From Actinomadura macrotermitis (lineage in GTDB: Bacteria > Actinomycetota > Actinomycetes > Streptosporangiales > Streptosporangiaceae), in NCBI RefSeq assembly GCF_009604375.1, contig NZ_WEGH01000001.1:2232001-2296000 (forward strand): DNA of 64,000 bases. Direction: 5' to 3'. A program made the position numbers and the translations under genes. Every line of letters begins with the position of its first letter. Positions within the stretch are counted from its first letter, which is position 1. The notes under the pieces are model-generated. The model worked only from the letters and a program-made list of their open reading frames with translations, was not told the origin of the DNA and made no database searches. Shown one piece after another: positions 53,403-62,738 of this stretch.

Positions 53403-54637
53403 CCGACCTTCACCTCCGTGCCGCGGTACAGCGGGCCGAGCAGGACGCTGCTCCAGTCGGGCAGCGCCTCGGGGACCTCCTGCAGCCCGGGCGCGATCAG
53501 CTCGTTGACCAGCTGGTTCTCCTGCGGGGAGTTGGCGATGCCCAGGCCCCCGCGGGCGGTGCGCAGCGGCTTGGCGCCGTAGCCGGCCGGGTAGCAGTGC
53601 GGCCCGCGCCGGTCCCGGTAGACCGGCCTGTCCTTGCCCGGCACGTACCGTCCCTTCGACTGGACCGTGTGCACGTCCACGTGCAGGCCCGGCTGCGCGG
53701 TGCCCTTGCCGAGCACCTGGTCCATCTTCGGGACGAAGTCGGTCAGCATCTTCAGCGTGCACGGCAGCTCGGGCGAGTACTTCGCCAGCACCTCCAGCGT
53801 GCCGCGGCTCTGCGCCGACAGCCGGATCATGTTGGCGGAGTTCTCCCGCAGGAACACCGTGAGGTCGTCCGACACGCCCGTCACCGACTCGTACATCGCG
53901 GCCAGGTTCGCGCGCTGCGCCGCGATGGTGCGGCTGGTGTAGGTCGCGTCGTTCAGCGCCTGCAGGATGTCGGGCGCCGCCTCGCTGTAGTGGTTGCTGA
54001 GCGTCGCCAGCTCGCGGATGCTCCGGTTCAGCGCCGGCAGGTTCGGGTTGAACTTCTTCAGGTAGGCGTCCAGCTCGACCAGCGTCTGCCCGAGCTCGGT
54101 GCCGCGGCCGTCCAGGGCCTGCGCGACCGCGGTGAGCGTCGCCGACAGCTTCGCCGGCTGGACCGCGGTGAGCAGCGGCATCAGGTTGTTCAGCACCCGC
54201 TGCACCTCGATGGCGTTGGACGAGCGGTCCTGGCTGATGACGCTCTCCGCGGTGAGCCGCGCCGGGCTCGGCGCGGCCGGCGGGATCAGCGCCACGAACC
54301 GCGGCCCGAACAGCGTCGTCGGCAGCATCTGCGCCGTCACGTTCGCCGGCAGCAGCCGCATCTTGTCGGGCTGGATCGCCAGCTCCAGCGTGGCGTCGCC
54401 GCCGTCGGAGGAGATGTCGCGGACCTCGCCGATGACGACGCCGCGCAGCTTGACGTCGGCGTGCGGGTGCATCTCGTTGCCGACGCTGGCGGTCCTCAGC
54501 TTCACCATCGTCACCTTGGTGAAGCTCTTGTTGTAGATGGCGACCGACAGCCACACCAGCAGCGCGGGGACGAGCATGAACACCACGCCCGCCGAACGCC
54601 GCCCGACCGTCCCGGCCTGCCTCCTGCGATGCCTCAT
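53399..54637 (-). CDS. mceA: MCE family protein MceA
   Basis: First Mce gene after the permeases. The 412-residue protein has a basic N-terminus, a membrane segment (16-35), an MCE domain (about 45-125; PHADVKLRGVVIGEV, FGPRFVALIPP) and a helical region with a Cys (HCYPAGYG) near residue 350. The ATG overlaps the yrbEB stop (ATGA). Confidence 0.92.
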   Translation of the reverse strand: MRHRRRQAGTVGRRSAGVVFMLVPALLVWLSVAIYNKSFTKVTMVKLRTASVGNEMHPHADVKLRGVVIGEVRDISSDGGDATLELAIQPDKMRLLPANVTAQMLPTTLFGPRFVALIPPAAPSPARLTAESVISQDRSSNAIEVQRVLNNLMPLLTAVQPAKLSATLTAVAQALDGRGTELGQTLVELDAYLKKFNPNLPALNRSIRELATLSNHYSEAAPDILQALNDATYTSRTIAAQRANLAAMYESVTGVSDDLTVFLRENSANMIRLSAQSRGTLEVLAKYSPELPCTLKMLTDFVPKMDQVLGKGTAQPGLHVDVHTVQSKGRYVPGKDRPVYRDRRGPHCYPAGYGAKPLRTARGGLGIANSPQENQLVNELIAPGLQEVPEALPDWSSVLLGPLYRGTEVKVG

Positions 54638-55464
54638 CCGGCCACCTTCACCGTCGTGGTCGTGCCCCAGATCGCGAGGCTGAGGAAGAAGTCCGTCACG
54701 CTGATCAGCACGATCGAGGTCCGTACCGCGCGGCCGACGGCCCGGCCCACCCCGGCGGGGCCGCCGACCGCGCGGTAGCCGTAGTAGCAGTGCGACAGGA
54801 TCACCATGACACTGAAGATCAGGACCTTCAGGAACGACAGCAGCACGTCGGTCGGAGAGAGGAACAGACCGAAGTAGTGGTCGTAGGTGCCTGCCGACTG
54901 CCCGTTCACCACCACCGTCACCTCACGGGAGGCGACGTAGGAGCACAGCAGCCCGATCGCGTAGAGCGGGATGATCGCGATGGCGCCCGCGACGATCCGG
55001 GTGGTCACCAGGTAGGGCAGGCTGGGAATGCCCATCACCTCCAGGGCGTCCACCTCGTCGCTGATGCGCATCGCGCCGAGCTGTGCCGTGAAACCCGCGC
55101 CGACCGTGGCCGACAGGGCCAGGCCGGAGACGAGCGGGGCGATCTCGCGGGTGTTGAAGTACGCCGAGGCGAACCCGGTGAAGGCCGCGGTGCCGATCTG
55201 CTGCAGGGCCGAGTAGCCCTGCATGCCGACGATCATTCCGGTGGCCAGCGTCAGCGCGATCATCACGCCGATCGAGCCGCCGACCACGCCGAGGCCGCCG
55301 CTGCCGAACGACACCTCGGCCAGCAGCCGCTGCACCTCTTTCAGGTAGCGGCGCAGGGTGCGCGGCGTCCACAGCAGCGCCCGCACGTAGAAGATGAGCT
55401 GGTCGCCGGGGGCGTCCAGGCGGGCCAGCAGCCGGCTGGGCCGCATCTCGGTCAGCAGGGCCAT
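54634..55464 (-). CDS. yrbEB: MlaE/YrbE-type ABC permease YrbEB
   Basis: Permease subunit of the Mce lipid importer. The 276-residue protein has five to six membrane helices and the MlaE signature RISDEVDALEVMGIPSLPYLV (about 134-154), which contacts the ATPase. It starts 3 bp after the yrbEA stop. No MceG/MlaF ATPase gene is in the window; in actinobacteria it is usually elsewhere. Confidence 0.94.
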   Translation of the reverse strand: MALLTEMRPSRLLARLDAPGDQLIFYVRALLWTPRTLRRYLKEVQRLLAEVSFGSGGLGVVGGSIGVMIALTLATGMIVGMQGYSALQQIGTAAFTGFASAYFNTREIAPLVSGLALSATVGAGFTAQLGAMRISDEVDALEVMGIPSLPYLVTTRIVAGAIAIIPLYAIGLLCSYVASREVTVVVNGQSAGTYDHYFGLFLSPTDVLLSFLKVLIFSVMVILSHCYYGYRAVGGPAGVGRAVGRAVRTSIVLISVTDFFLSLAIWGTTTTVKVAG

Positions 55465-55467
55465 CGG

Positions 55468-56256
55468 TCAGCCTCCCTTCGGCGGGACGATCTGCAGGTA
55501 GATCCCGGTGATCACCAGGTTCACCGTGAACAGCAGCAGGAAGGTGATGACGACGGCCTGGTTGACCACGTCGCCGACGCCCTTCGGCCCGCCCCGCGGG
55601 TTCAGGCCCCGGTAGGCGGCGACGACGCCGGCGATGAAGCCGAACAGGATCGCCTTGAACTCGCTGATGTACAGGTCCGGCAGCTGCGCCAGCGCCGAGA
55701 AGCTCGCCAGGTACGCGCCCGGCGTGCCGCCCTGCATCAGCACGTTGAAGAAGTAGCCGCCCGCCACGCCGACGACCGAGACCAGGCCGTTCAGCAGGAA
55801 CGCCACCAGCACGCAGGCCAGCACGCGCGGCACCACCAGCCGCTGGACCGGGGAGACGCCGAGCACCTGCATGGCGTCCAGCTCCTCGCGGATCGTCCGC
55901 GACCCGATGTCGGCGCAGATCGCCGAGCCGGCCACCCCCGAGATCAGCAGCGCCACGATCATCGGGCTGGCCTGCTGGATCACCGCCAGCACGCTGGCGC
56001 CGCCGGTGAACGACTGCGCGCCGAGCTGCTGGGTGAGCGACCCGACCTGCAGCGAGATCACCGCGCCGAACGGGATGGACACCAGCGCGGTCGGCAGGAT
56101 CGTCACGCCCGCGATGAACCAGAACTGCTCGACGAACTCGCGGAACTGGAACGGGCGGCGCCACATCATGCCGAGCACGGTGGCGCCGAGCGCGAACATC
56201 CGCCCGGTCTGCCGCAACCCGCCGGCCAGGGGGGCCATCACCTGGGGGGCGGTCAT
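55468..56256 (-). CDS. yrbEA: MlaE/YrbE-type ABC permease YrbEA
   Basis: First gene of the mce operon and partner permease of YrbEB. The 262-residue protein has the MlaE signature TIREELDAMQVLGVSPVQRLV (about 122-142) and five to six membrane helices. ATG at 56256 follows only a weak purine stretch. The operon promoter must lie in 56257-56409; no regulator gene precedes it. Confidence 0.94.
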   Translation of the reverse strand: MTAPQVMAPLAGGLRQTGRMFALGATVLGMMWRRPFQFREFVEQFWFIAGVTILPTALVSIPFGAVISLQVGSLTQQLGAQSFTGGASVLAVIQQASPMIVALLISGVAGSAICADIGSRTIREELDAMQVLGVSPVQRLVVPRVLACVLVAFLLNGLVSVVGVAGGYFFNVLMQGGTPGAYLASFSALAQLPDLYISEFKAILFGFIAGVVAAYRGLNPRGGPKGVGDVVNQAVVITFLLLFTVNLVITGIYLQIVPPKGG

Positions 56257-56350
56257 GTCTGTGTGCTCATGATCGTGGAGTCTCCTGACTTCCGGTCCGG
56301 CGCGTACGTTACTGACCCGAATAAACGGCGAACAAGAGGCGAAAAGGTAT

Positions 56351-56378
56351 TCCCTAAATCATTAGCAGCGCGTGACAA
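56351..56378 (-). promoter_or_regulatory. Possible promoter of the mce operon
   Basis: On the minus strand TTGTCA (56378-56373) and TAGGGA (56356-56351) are 16 bp apart, about 95 bp before yrbEA, in the only AT-rich stretch of the 200-bp gap. The -10 match is poor, so this is tentative. Confidence 0.3.
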
Positions 56379-56409
56379 GTATCACTTTGAGCAGCTACGA
56401 CAAGGCATG

Positions 56410-56445
56410 AAAAAACCAGGGGCCCGCCTTTTTACGGGCCCCTGG
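56410..56445 (-). terminator. Rho-independent terminator of the DUF6801 gene
   Basis: An 11-bp perfect stem (CCAGGGGCCCG / CGGGCCCCTGG, eight-base loop) at 56416-56445 is followed on the minus strand by six Ts. It lies 13 bp past the stop of the DUF6801/Fn3 gene and insulates the mce operon promoter region from it. Confidence 0.9.
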
Positions 56446-56458
56446 TCCGAGGCGTTGT

Positions 56459-57958
56459 TCAGCGCATCGGCTTGGGCCGCACGCAGTGCTGGGTGGTGTA
56501 GATGCACAGCGGCCCTTGAATGATCTTCAGGTAGTTCCCGGGGCCGGAGATCGCCCCCGACAGCAGCGAGTCGAGATCCTCACCGACGCCGCATCCGGTG
56601 AACTTGGGGATCTCGTAGACGCCGTACAGCGGTCCGCCGAGCTGGACGCCCTTGTACTCGGGCGAGCCGCCGGTGAGCGTGATGGTCGCGGGCTCCACGG
56701 TCCGGCACTTGCGGCCGACGTCCAGCTTCGTCCCGTTGACGGACGCGTCGAACAGCCGGATCGTCATCTTGACGTCCGTCCTCAGCTTGTACTTTCCCGG
56801 CGACCCAGAGATCTTCAGGGTGCTGTGCCCGAGCTGCGTCAGCTCCATCCGCGCCTTCACCGGCATGAAGGAGAACTGCAGCATCTTCGCGGTCGACGTC
56901 ATCGGCCCGGCGAACTCGACGTCGGCCTGGATGGTGTTGCCGATGCCGTAGACGAACACGTTGGCATGTACCGGCTCGCCCTCGGCCGGGTCGTTCAGCG
57001 CGGTCGCCGCGTTGAGCTTGCGCACGTTGCTGTAACCGGCCATGTAGACGCAGCTCGCACGCTTGCGGGATCCCCACTGATCGGTTTTGGGCGGGGTCCG
57101 GAACTTGCCGCAGTCTTTCGGCGCACTGTCGCTTTCAGCCGTCTGCGCTATGAGCGCCTCGCTCGAATCCGACACGTTGCCGGCGGCGTCGCGCGCCCTG
57201 ATGGTGAAGACGTGCTGGGTAGCGGCCTTGAGCCCGCCCACGGTCACCGAGTTCTGCTTGACGGAGACCACCTTGGCCTCGCCGTCGTAGACGTCATAGC
57301 CGACGACGCCGACGTCGTCGGTCGAGGCGGCCCAGCTCAGCGAGATGCTGGTCAGGTCCCGCTCCTCGACCTTGGGCTTGCCCGGCGCGGTCGGCGCCGT
57401 GGCGTCGGGCTTGGCCTCACCGGTGACCTTGAAGGCGGCCAGTGTGGTCTTCTGGCCGGCGGCCACGGCGCACGGGACCTCTCCCGTCGCCCTGGTCTTC
57501 AACATCAGCGTGCCCGCGTCGACCTTGCCGTCGCCCGCCGCCAGGAAGACCGGCTGGGCGGTGCCGCTGCCCTTGATCTCGGTCGTGCCGCCGTCGGTCT
57601 TCACCTCGGTCTCGGCCAGATCCACCGGAATCGGGACGTTCGTGGCGCCCCCCTGGGCCGCGGGAGCGGCCGTGCCGGAGACGCTCACCGTCGCGCCGAG
57701 CTTGGCCAGGGCCTTGCCGCTGATCGCGAGCGTCGTCTCGACGTCGACCGCCGTGGGCGTCCCGGTCGTGACCTCCGCCGGCACACCGGTGGCGTAGTTC
57801 GCGGTGACCGGCACCTTCCCGGCCTGGGGGAAGTCGCAGACGTACTTCACCGTCATCTTCACCGGGTCGGCCGACGCCGACCCCGTACCGGACAGGCCGG
57901 ACGCGACGATGGCGGCAGCGCCCAGGGCCATCACGGCTCTGGACCTCCGGCTGTTCAT
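56459..57958 (-). CDS. Secreted DUF6801 / fibronectin type III protein
   Basis: The 499-residue protein has a Sec signal peptide (about 1-31, cleavage after ASA), a DUF6801-like beta domain (about 33-185, beginning VKYVCDFPQAGKVPVTA), one Fn3 domain (about 195-285; SISLSWAASTDDVGVVGYDVY) and a C-terminal beta-rich part with Cys pairs. There is no anchor, so it is probably secreted. I chose the ATG at 57958 because GAAGG is five bases upstream and the signal peptide begins there; the frame extends further upstream. The domain name is from memory of actinobacterial families; function unknown. Confidence 0.82.
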   Translation of the reverse strand: MNSRRSRAVMALGAAAIVASGLSGTGSASADPVKMTVKYVCDFPQAGKVPVTANYATGVPAEVTTGTPTAVDVETTLAISGKALAKLGATVSVSGTAAPAAQGGATNVPIPVDLAETEVKTDGGTTEIKGSGTAQPVFLAAGDGKVDAGTLMLKTRATGEVPCAVAAGQKTTLAAFKVTGEAKPDATAPTAPGKPKVEERDLTSISLSWAASTDDVGVVGYDVYDGEAKVVSVKQNSVTVGGLKAATQHVFTIRARDAAGNVSDSSEALIAQTAESDSAPKDCGKFRTPPKTDQWGSRKRASCVYMAGYSNVRKLNAATALNDPAEGEPVHANVFVYGIGNTIQADVEFAGPMTSTAKMLQFSFMPVKARMELTQLGHSTLKISGSPGKYKLRTDVKMTIRLFDASVNGTKLDVGRKCRTVEPATITLTGGSPEYKGVQLGGPLYGVYEIPKFTGCGVGEDLDSLLSGAISGPGNYLKIIQGPLCIYTTQHCVRPKPMR

Positions 57959-58211
57959 ACCGGCCTTCACACGCCACCTCCGGGTCATGGATATCGGCTG
58001 GCGCAGCGTACATAGGCGCCCATCCGGCCAGCAATACACTGAGGAACGAAAAGAAATACCTAGCGTCCGGCGCTATTACCCGCTTATCACTAAGTGAGCG
58101 TGCCCCAGGGTTTCTGCGCGGCGTCCGTCAATAACCCGCGAACCGGGTTGCCGGTGCCGATGGCGCGTGTTCCCCTCGTCCTTTCGCAGGTCCGACGAAG
58201 GAGGCGGCAGG

Positions 58212-59054
58212 TTGCTCCGCTGGGCACGGAATTCGATCATCGCAGTGGCCGTCACCGCCGGCGCCGCGGTCCCGGTGACCGCACTCGCCGACCCGCCGCC
58301 CGCCGATCAGCCCAGCGAACAGGACCCGGCGCCGACCCCCACGCCGACGCCCACCCCGACTCCCACGCCGACACCGACGCCGACGCCGACCAAGCCGTCG
58401 CCCGCTCCGACGCCCGAGCTCTACCTCGGTCTCCAGCTGTCGGACCCCTCGGCCGCGCCGGGCGGCATGCTGACCGCGAAGGTGACGATCCGCTCGCTCC
58501 ACACCACCGCGCACTCCGGCCAGCTCCGCCTGTCGGCGAGCGGTCTGTCGGTGTCCCCGGGCCGGCGCGCCCTCGGCGCCGTCACCGACGCGGGCGAGTC
58601 GGTGACGGCCACCGTGCGCGTCCCCAAGAACGCCAAGGCCGGTACGGTCACGTTCGTCGCCACGGCCACGGCCGCCAAGGCCAAGAGCGCCTCCACATCG
58701 TTCCCGATCACCATCACGGTGCCGTCGTCCGGCGGCGGGAACAACGGCGGCGGCGACCAGAACACCACGGCGCCCCCGCCGGCCCCGTCCACGACGGCCC
58801 CGCTGCCGACCTCGACCGCGTCCCCGACCTCGCCGCAGGTGGCGCTGCCGCCGATCGCGTCCCCCCAGGTCGCGGGCGGGGATCAGCAGCAGCAGCCGCA
58901 GCTGTCCCCGATGGTCCTGCGCAGCAACGTCATCAAGAACGACCGCAACGACGTGACCAGCCTCCAGGCCGGCTGGCTGGCCGCCCTCCTCACCGGCCAA
59001 GTGCTGCTGTTCACCCGCATCCACCTGGCCCGCCGCCGTCGTCGCAGCCAGTAG
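58212..59054 (+). CDS. Secreted/cell-surface protein with Pro-Thr repeat and C-terminal membrane anchor
   Basis: The 280-residue protein has a signal peptide (about 1-26, ending VTALA), ten Pro-Thr dipeptides, an Ig-like or CARDB-like beta domain (about 65-170), a Pro/Thr/Ser-rich linker and a C-terminal membrane helix followed by Arg-rich residues (LLTGQVLLFTRIHLARRRRR). I chose TTG at 58212 because GAAGGAGG lies seven bases upstream and the signal peptide follows at once; a GTG at 58167 lacks such a site. It diverges from the DUF6801 gene, and both are probably surface partners. Confidence 0.78.
   Translation: MLRWARNSIIAVAVTAGAAVPVTALADPPPADQPSEQDPAPTPTPTPTPTPTPTPTPTPTKPSPAPTPELYLGLQLSDPSAAPGGMLTAKVTIRSLHTTAHSGQLRLSASGLSVSPGRRALGAVTDAGESVTATVRVPKNAKAGTVTFVATATAAKAKSASTSFPITITVPSSGGGNNGGGDQNTTAPPPAPSTTAPLPTSTASPTSPQVALPPIASPQVAGGDQQQQPQLSPMVLRSNVIKNDRNDVTSLQAGWLAALLTGQVLLFTRIHLARRRRRSQ
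58332..58391 (+). repeat. Pro-Thr coding microsatellite
   Basis: Ten six-base CCN-ACN units encode ten Pro-Thr dipeptides. Third bases vary, so it is an old repeat. Length changes would stay in frame. Such runs are typical O-mannosylation substrates, and pmt is in this window. Confidence 0.85.
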
Positions 59055-60083
59055 GTCCGGCAAGTCCGGGCCCGGCCACCGGAGCGACAGCGGCGAACAC
59101 CTTCATCACACTGTCCGCCATGAGGCTCGCTCGCTCCGTGGCCCGGACCGTCACCGAGGTCGAGGCAGCGTACGGGCTGTGCCAGGTGTCGCTGTTCTCC
59201 CTGGTCACAGCGACTTCTTTCAGCACCGCGCAGACCTGGTGGGTCCGGATCGCTGTCAAGCGTGGAAGGCGCACCAACGAAGCCGACGACGCGGCTGCTC
59301 ACCGCGCACGGACTGGACGTGTGGAGCACCGCCGTGTGCCTGCTGCCCGGCCTCGTCCTGCTCGTGGCCGCCGGAACCTGGCAGCACGTGACGACCGGAC
59401 GGGCATCACTCACCGGCCATCCCCTGGTGATCCTTGCCGGCAACGCTGACGGTGCTGTTCTGCTACGCGATCGCCGCAGCGGACATCGACCAGACCACCC
59501 CTACCAAGAGCGGCTTCCGCTAGGCCCCGCGGGCGTCACGGCGGTCTCCCTGGCAGTGATCGTGATCAGCGGCAACCGGCTGGCCGCCCAGCACCCGCGC
59601 GCCGAGGCCCCGAAGATCTCTCACCGCCACGCTCGCCTATGCGGCCATCCGAAGCATCTGGGCAGCCGAAGCATCTGGGCAGCCGAATGCGCACTCTCTT
59701 TCGGCATCCTCGCCGGGTCGGTGCAGCGGGTACGCGGCACCAGCCCATGGACACCAGCGTGGCCGAGCTCGGCCTGTACCTCCTCCTCGCCTTCGTCGCG
59801 GCCGGGCTGGTTTTCCGCGTCGGCTCCTACATCGCACGCGAACTACGGCTGGCGTGGCTGAACGGCTACGGCACCCGCCCGTTCCCGTGGCGGCTTCCTC
59901 TTCCTCGGCAGCGCATGGACGGTCTGGCGCGTCCGCTATCCCGTCTGCCACGTCGCGCTGGCCGGCCGGTCACCGCGACGGCGGTCCGCGAGGCCGGTGA
60001 GATCCCCACCGTGGGCGAGTCGCTGATCCTGCTGTTCCATCCGCACATCCGGCCTTCAACGACCTCTACTGAGAGGACGAGGG
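59055..60083. other. Eroded accessory region without an intact gene
   Basis: No intact gene is convincing in this 1-kb stretch. Pieces look like decayed membrane-protein coding sequence in shifting plus-strand frames: WSTAVCLLPGLVLLVAAGTW near 59300-59360, TLTVLFCYAIAAADIDQ ending with a stop at 59521, GVTAVSLAVIVISGNRLAAQ near 59530-59590, and MDTSVAELGLYLLLAFVAAG from 59747. A 17-bp tandem duplication at 59649-59682 breaks one of these frames. I infer a pseudogene remnant linked to the following metalloprotease. Confidence 0.5.
59649..59687 (+). repeat. 17-bp tandem duplication
   Basis: CCGAAGCATCTGGGCAG occurs twice in direct succession (59649-59665 and 59666-59682) and is followed by five bases of a third copy. 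Removing one copy joins a TLAYAAIRSIWAAE frame to the downstream CALSFGILAGS frame, so the duplication acts as a frameshift. Confidence 0.85.
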
Positions 60084-61055
60084 ATGCCCGACAGTGGCGA
60101 ATGGACCACGCTTCCCCCACTCACCAAACCCGTGATGCCCACACGGACGCAATGGTTGGCACGGCAGCTCACCCGCACCCACGCCTACCGGTGGATCGAC
60201 TCTCCCGCCCGGCCCCGGCTGCTGTCCGCACTGCGGCCCAGCGGAGTCGATGATGTCGTCATGGGCACCGGCGCCGTCAACAGGATCGGCCGTTGCCACC
60301 GCGCCGGCGGACGCACGGTGATCCTGTTCCCCCGCGCTCTGCCGGCCCGCCCGGACGTCGCCGCATTCATGATCGCGCACGAGGCGGCGCACCTGGCCCG
60401 CTACGACTCCTTGCGCCGCCCCATCGTGATCACGGCGCTCACCCTGGCCGGCCTCCCCCTGATCGCCTGGTGGCCACCGACGGCGTTGCCGCTGGCAGCC
60501 GGCGTGCTCGCACTCTTCGTCGCCTTCAACCACACGATGGAACTGCACTGCGATCGCCTCGCCGCCACCTGGGCCGGGAGGGCTGCGGCGCGTCCGTTCC
60601 TGGATCGCCCATCCCTCGATCTCCAGTCGCCGCCGCTCAGTGGCACGCGCCGAGTACTAGCGGACTCACCATCGATCGGACAGGCCCGTCAATGGCCGGT
60701 CCAGCTGATAGATGTTGATTCCCTGCCGCCGTCGAGTCCGCCCCAGAGGACAGGAGCAGGTAGAGCGGGTTCTTGCGTCCAGGAGCTGTGTTCGCTGGGC
60801 GCGCCCGATACGCAGTCAGGCAGCGGGCACTGCCCGAGGACGGCAACAGATAGAGATAGCACCCCGACGACGTGGAACTGGTTGCGGCGAGGACCGGTGC
60901 AGGTGCTTCTACCGTGGTGTCGACCGATTCATGTCCGGTGGGGGTGGTCGATGCCCGGTCCAGGTGGCGGGTGCTGGATTCGGTGCCGGTTCGCGGTGTC
61001 CTGTCGTCCTCGCCGGAGCCGACGCTGGGCGCGGACGGTAGACGAGGTGAAGTGA
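60084..61055 (+). pseudogene. M48-like membrane metalloprotease, 3' part apparently lost
   Basis: The ATG at 60084 follows GAGAGGACGAGGG, and the first 170 or so residues look real: zinc motif HEAAH (99-103), two hydrophobic segments (113-130, 135-149) and MELHCDRLAA with the probable third ligand Glu153 and Asp157, as in M48/M56-type peptidases. From about 60650 the frame loses coding character, becomes Pro/Arg/Cys-rich and runs 127 bp antisense into the HNH gene. I infer truncation, with the stop at 61055 incidental. An alternative is a short intact protease with a spurious tail. Confidence 0.55.
60745..60872 (-). repeat. Two degenerate echoes of the HNH gene 3' end
   Basis: Segments at 60745-60777 and 60835-60872 resemble each other and the HNH coding segment at 61119-61157. 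On the minus strand they read PLYLLLSSGADS and CYLYLLPSSGSA against YLYRLLPPADVR in the HNH protein. I read them as remnants of related DUF222/HNH gene ends. Confidence 0.4.
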
Positions 61056-62299
61056 GCGGGTTCCCGGGTCCACGGATTGTGCTCGTCGGAGCCGTGACCA
61101 GCGCGGCGGACGTCTGCTGGAGGCAGGAGCCGGTAGAGGTAGCGCCCGTCCTCGTCCCGGCTGATGTGGACTTGGTCGGGGTGGGTGTGTTTGAAGCGGT
61201 TGTGCCAGCCGCAGGTCAGGGCGAGCTGGTCGATGTCGGTGGGGCTGCCCAGGGCCCATCCGGTGACGTGGTCGACTTCGCACAGGTGAGCGGGGATCTC
61301 ACAGCCGTGGACGGCACAGGTGTCGTAGCGCGCTTCCAGGACGCGGCGTTGGGCGGCGTTGGCGAAGCGGACTGCGCGTCCGAGATACAGCGGCTGATGG
61401 TCGCGGCCCAGTAGCAGCGGCGACACCCCGGCGTTGAGGGCGATCCGCCGCGCCTGCCCGGCGGGGATCGGGGTTCCGTCGATGAGGCGGGCGGGGGCGT
61501 GGCCGCCGGTGAGGGTGTCCAGGTCGCAGATCACCGTCACCTTGGTCGCCTTGTGCCCTCCCGACAGCACCGCCGACAGGGTGGCGGCGGTGCGCTGGGT
61601 GACGTCGCGGGTGTCCTCGGGCCCGGCGGGTTTGGCCAGGGGCGCGAGGGTGCCGTCCCACAGGGCAGCGTCTTCGGGATTGAGCCATCCCTTGAGGTAG
61701 CGGCCACCGTCCAGGGACCGGGTCACCGTGATCCAGGAGGCGTCGTAGCCGCGCTTGGCGTCGCTGGGCTCTCCGGAGTCGTCGCGATCGGCGACCACCT
61801 CGCGGATCCGCTTGCCGACCTGCGCCACCCGCCGCGCCGACCACCCGTCGTCCACCAGACCCAGCAGGACCTTTTCGGCTTTGGCGGCGTCGGTGTCGTC
61901 GAGGCGAGTGACGGCTCGGACGACAGTGGTGGCCTGCCCCAGTGGCAGCGCCCCATCGGCCCACCGGCGGCCCAGCTCGGGCAACCGGCGGAGCTGACGA
62001 GCCAGGGCGAGCCGCTCACTCGCCCGCGCGTCGGTCATCCCCAGCGTGGTGCACAACCACGCTTTCGCCGACGCCAGCCCCCAGCGGGCCTGCTCACCGG
62101 TGGCGTCCACCCGTCCCACCAAGCCGGCCAGCGTGCACTCGAGCTGATCCTGAGCACGGCCGAGCGTCTCGGCGAGTTCCTTGCTGACGGCACCGGACTC
62201 GGGGGCGGAGCGGTGGGCGAGTTCGGCGGCCAGCGTGGCGATCGTGTCCACCACATCACCGGTGGACATCCCCGCCGGATCAGACACCATCGAACTCAT
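60929..62299 (-). CDS. DUF222 domain HNH endonuclease (13E12 repeat family)
   Basis: The 456-residue protein has the DUF222 region (about 10-300) and a C-terminal HNH domain (CAVHGCEIPAHLCEVDHVTGW then LALTCGWHNRFKH, about 340-385) with zinc Cys and the catalytic DH pair. The family is abundant and mobile in actinobacteria and its function is not established. The last 70 residues are Arg/Pro-rich and overlap the protease frame, so the real end may be earlier. ATG at 62299, no Shine-Dalgarno seen. Confidence 0.88.
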   Translation of the reverse strand: MSSMVSDPAGMSTGDVVDTIATLAAELAHRSAPESGAVSKELAETLGRAQDQLECTLAGLVGRVDATGEQARWGLASAKAWLCTTLGMTDARASERLALARQLRRLPELGRRWADGALPLGQATTVVRAVTRLDDTDAAKAEKVLLGLVDDGWSARRVAQVGKRIREVVADRDDSGEPSDAKRGYDASWITVTRSLDGGRYLKGWLNPEDAALWDGTLAPLAKPAGPEDTRDVTQRTAATLSAVLSGGHKATKVTVICDLDTLTGGHAPARLIDGTPIPAGQARRIALNAGVSPLLLGRDHQPLYLGRAVRFANAAQRRVLEARYDTCAVHGCEIPAHLCEVDHVTGWALGSPTDIDQLALTCGWHNRFKHTHPDQVHISRDEDGRYLYRLLPPADVRRAGHGSDEHNPWTREPAHFTSSTVRAQRRLRRGRQDTANRHRIQHPPPGPGIDHPHRT

Positions 62300-62738
62300 G
62301 AACAAAGACTATCGAAAACCTCCCTCGAATTGATTACCTCGACCGCTACGAAACCCTCACCCAACGTCATGCGAAACGACCTTCAAGCCCCCATCACATG
62401 CATTTGCAAGTGCAGCGGATATCGCATCAGCGAGTTCACCGAGGAGCGTGATTGGAGATCGCGCCCAAAGTGTCGATCGACGGCTGAACGGTTGCGTAGT
62501 GCCGCTGCATGGTCTCCCATGTTGCGTTCACTGTTCGCACTGGATAGGGAAACAGATCCCTCCCAGGTGAGCATGGCCATGGAACAGAGAACCACTCAGG
62601 GCGTCGGCCAACCGAGAAGGAATCAAGGGCGGCGGATGACCCTTCGCGGCACCGCCAGGACGCGCCCAACACGACGGATGCATCACAGTTGCAATGTGCC
62701 GCAGACACGGGCCCACCTGGGCGTGCCGAGCGCAGCGA
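62300..62738. other. Non-coding stretch, nothing recognised
   Basis: This 439-bp gap between the HNH start and the CGNR gene end has lower GC than its surroundings and no reading frame with plausible codon use. I see no tRNA, palindrome or transposase fragment in it. It probably contains the HNH promoter on the right flank of that gene. Confidence 0.5.

Noticed and set aside
45742..56256. Frameshift or missing gene in the mce operon because no ATPase is present
   Set aside because: Actinobacterial mce operons normally lack the ATPase, which is encoded elsewhere and shared; all eight core genes here are intact.
59011..59277. An 88-residue minus-strand open frame
   Set aside because: It has no ribosome-binding site, an atypical Thr/Ser/Ala composition and a Gly/Pro/Cys end read antisense from the 3' end of the Pro-Thr repeat protein gene.
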